Positions 62,537 through 64,000 of a DNA stretch of 64,000 nt are shown piece after piece. The stretch comes from Arion vulgaris (Eukaryota > Mollusca > Gastropoda > Stylommatophora > Arionidae). The notes beneath the pieces are model-generated. The model was not told the DNA's origin. It did no database searches and was given only the letters and a program-made list of their open reading frames with translations. The DNA lies in assembly GCA_020796225.1 (NCBI GenBank), contig CM036764.1, forward strand, positions 22,086,733-22,150,732, in the 5' to 3' direction. How positions within the stretch are numbered: position 1 is the stretch's first letter; each line of letters begins with the position of its first letter. Position numbers and translations under genes: made by a program.

Positions 62537-63545
62537 AAAGGGGGAAATCGAAACCCCCTTAAAAACCCCATATTGGTGTATAAAAATTCATTTAAAATCA
62601 ACAAAAAATTAATCGAATCATATTATGAAACAATTGATTTTAAATAAATATCAATATTATAAATTTTTTTCATCAATAAATCCCACAGACTCAAAGAATT
62701 GAATAAAATTGCAAAGGTGCAGTGTTCTATCAAACATCTGTAATTTCCAGACCCCTTTTTCTTATCTGGGTCAGGTCCTGGCCGTTGTCGGCCTGTGCTG
62801 AGCCTGGCTGTGGCTGAGCCGACAAGCGAACGTTTATAATTGCGATACCCCCCACACAAGTAGATGGTACTATCTGCGTTGTCTACCCCCCCTCATGCCT
62901 TGTTCGGGGGGAAAATGGGGAGTAAACCTGATGATAGAAAACCCCACGACATTCGACATTTGGATCAAACGGTTATTTGAAGGATACAGGAGTTAACCTT
63001 GACGACAAATCTAAAAAGATAGCCCGAAAGCCCGTTGATTTTTAAGTGTATCAACCCTTTTTTTTTCTATAAATAAATGCAAATAATTACGCTGATTTTT
63101 TCCTATCTGTCAAATAAACATATTGTCTTTCAAAACAGAAAATATAAAGTTTTAATTTGATCAAAACCCTCAATATTTTTGGGTTTTTGAAGGGAAAAGA
63201 AACATTTCGCAATGCATGTCGCGTTTTTTTCGAATCGGAAAAAAGGGGTTGGTGGTTCTTTCCCGGTTCAACAAGTGAAAAAAGGGTTAAACCCCCCCTT
63301 TCATGCATCTCGAATTAGAAATGTCAAGTGATCGGCACCTCTACCTAATTTCAAAAAAGTCTCAGACTTTTTTACCGCCTTCATTTTGTGAGTTTTTGTT
63401 GTGCCCTCCACTTGTTTCTATTTTCTCGTGGATTTCAGGACATGCCTCTTGCTATGCTATTAGGGGCCCTTCTACGATGACATCCATCTTTAAAGGATCC
63501 CCAAAGTGTAAAACACAATCTGAGCATTAACATAAAGGTGCTCTG
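62537..63545. other. Non-coding, homopolymer-rich, low-quality-looking sequence
   Basis: Runs of C, G, A and T of 4-8 bases are unusually frequent. No gene is recognised. Confidence 0.4.
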
Positions 63546-63548
63546 AAC

Positions 63549-63716
63549 CAGTGGCGTCACTGGGGTTGGTGTCACCCAGTGCGGTAAACTTTTGGTGTCC
63601 CCCTCTGACATTCACCATGGTCTTCCCAGTGTTCCTGTACCATATATAACCCATATATCCCCCTTGATGGTGTCACCCGGTGCGGCCCACCCCCCCCTAG
63701 TGACCCCCGTGTTGAA
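63549..63716. mobile_element. Probable MITE with GTGTCACCCGGTGCGG blocks
   Basis: The left end AGTGGCGTCACTGGGG and right end CCCCCCTAGTGAC are inverted. GGTGTCACCC followed by GGTGCGG or AGTGCGG occurs near both ends. The right end is decayed or misread, so the family is not assigned. Confidence 0.55.
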
Positions 63717-63869
63717 CCGAACCTTTGTGCTGAGCAAACTACTATAAACAAGCGCTAGCAAATTTTGGTCCTTTTCAAAATGCGGAGAAATCAACCTTAC
63801 CTGTATTCGTTCAGTTATAACGAAGCGTTTGAAAAGACACTCCCCGTGAGTCTTTTTTTTAGAATGGCT

Positions 63870-63950
63870 CGCGGGTTTTTCTTTTCTGGACGATCGTATT
63901 GCTAGCCTATGGTGGGGGGTAAGTGGTTCGAATCCTGTGTTTGTCATTGT
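63870..63950 (+). repeat. tRNA-like SINE head
   Basis: GTGGTTCGAATCCTGTG is a strong B-box match and GATCGTATTGCTAGCC may be a degraded A box. No complete cloverleaf is visible. Confidence 0.4.
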
Positions 63951-64000
63951 TTTCAGAAGCTGTACATTTTCACTGTGTCAGCACTATCCTTCCTGTCTGT

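Overview
This is animal nuclear DNA: AT-rich, with spliced genes, short exons in long introns, tRNA-derived SINEs and dense non-LTR and Penelope-like retroelement debris. There are no bacterial operons, Shine-Dalgarno sites or CRISPR arrays. The mix of RTE-like elements with trinucleotide tails, a GIY-YIG Penelope-like element and hAT-type MITEs suggests a lophotrochozoan invertebrate, perhaps a gastropod mollusc. That placement is inference.

Two genes can be read. (1) NADPH:quinone oxidoreductase (CRYZ, zeta-crystallin family) on the + strand is present as a tandem duplication. Copy 1 contributes only its last coding exon (1057-1224), the rest lying left of the window. Copy 2 is complete in eight coding exons (9179-23360) encoding about 331 residues. 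Homology between the copies continues downstream (about 3040-5750 against 24470-26640), so the two flanks can be aligned and later insertions read off as gaps. (2) A Rab-family small GTPase, Rab5-like, lies on the - strand in five exons (48218 down to 32881). It encodes 210 residues with all G motifs and a C-terminal Cys-Ala-Cys.

Layout: 1-5.75 kb, end of CRYZ copy 1 with nested retroelements; 5.75-9.1 kb, RTE-like and Penelope debris; 9.1-26.6 kb, CRYZ copy 2, whose introns hold a decayed duplicate of exon 1 and a retroelement with an inverted insertion; 26.6-32.7 kb, retroelement 3' ends, SINEs and an RNase H domain; 32.8-48.2 kb, the Rab gene with a 22-bp satellite, SINEs, a hAT MITE and a GC-rich block in its introns; 48.2-56.3 kb, minisatellites, self-nested retroelements and a second hAT MITE; 56.5-58.7 kb, a nearly full-length Penelope-like element with a hammerhead-like 3' motif; 58.8-64 kb, (TA)n tails, a GA-rich 32-bp satellite and low-quality-looking sequence.

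No new multi-gene system was found. The best material is structural: three nested insertions with perfect target-site duplications, filled versus empty sites between the two CRYZ flanks, a hammerhead-like Penelope motif with paired core changes, a minisatellite whose unit carries both splice-site consensuses, and a SINE tail amplified into a 70-bp tandem array.
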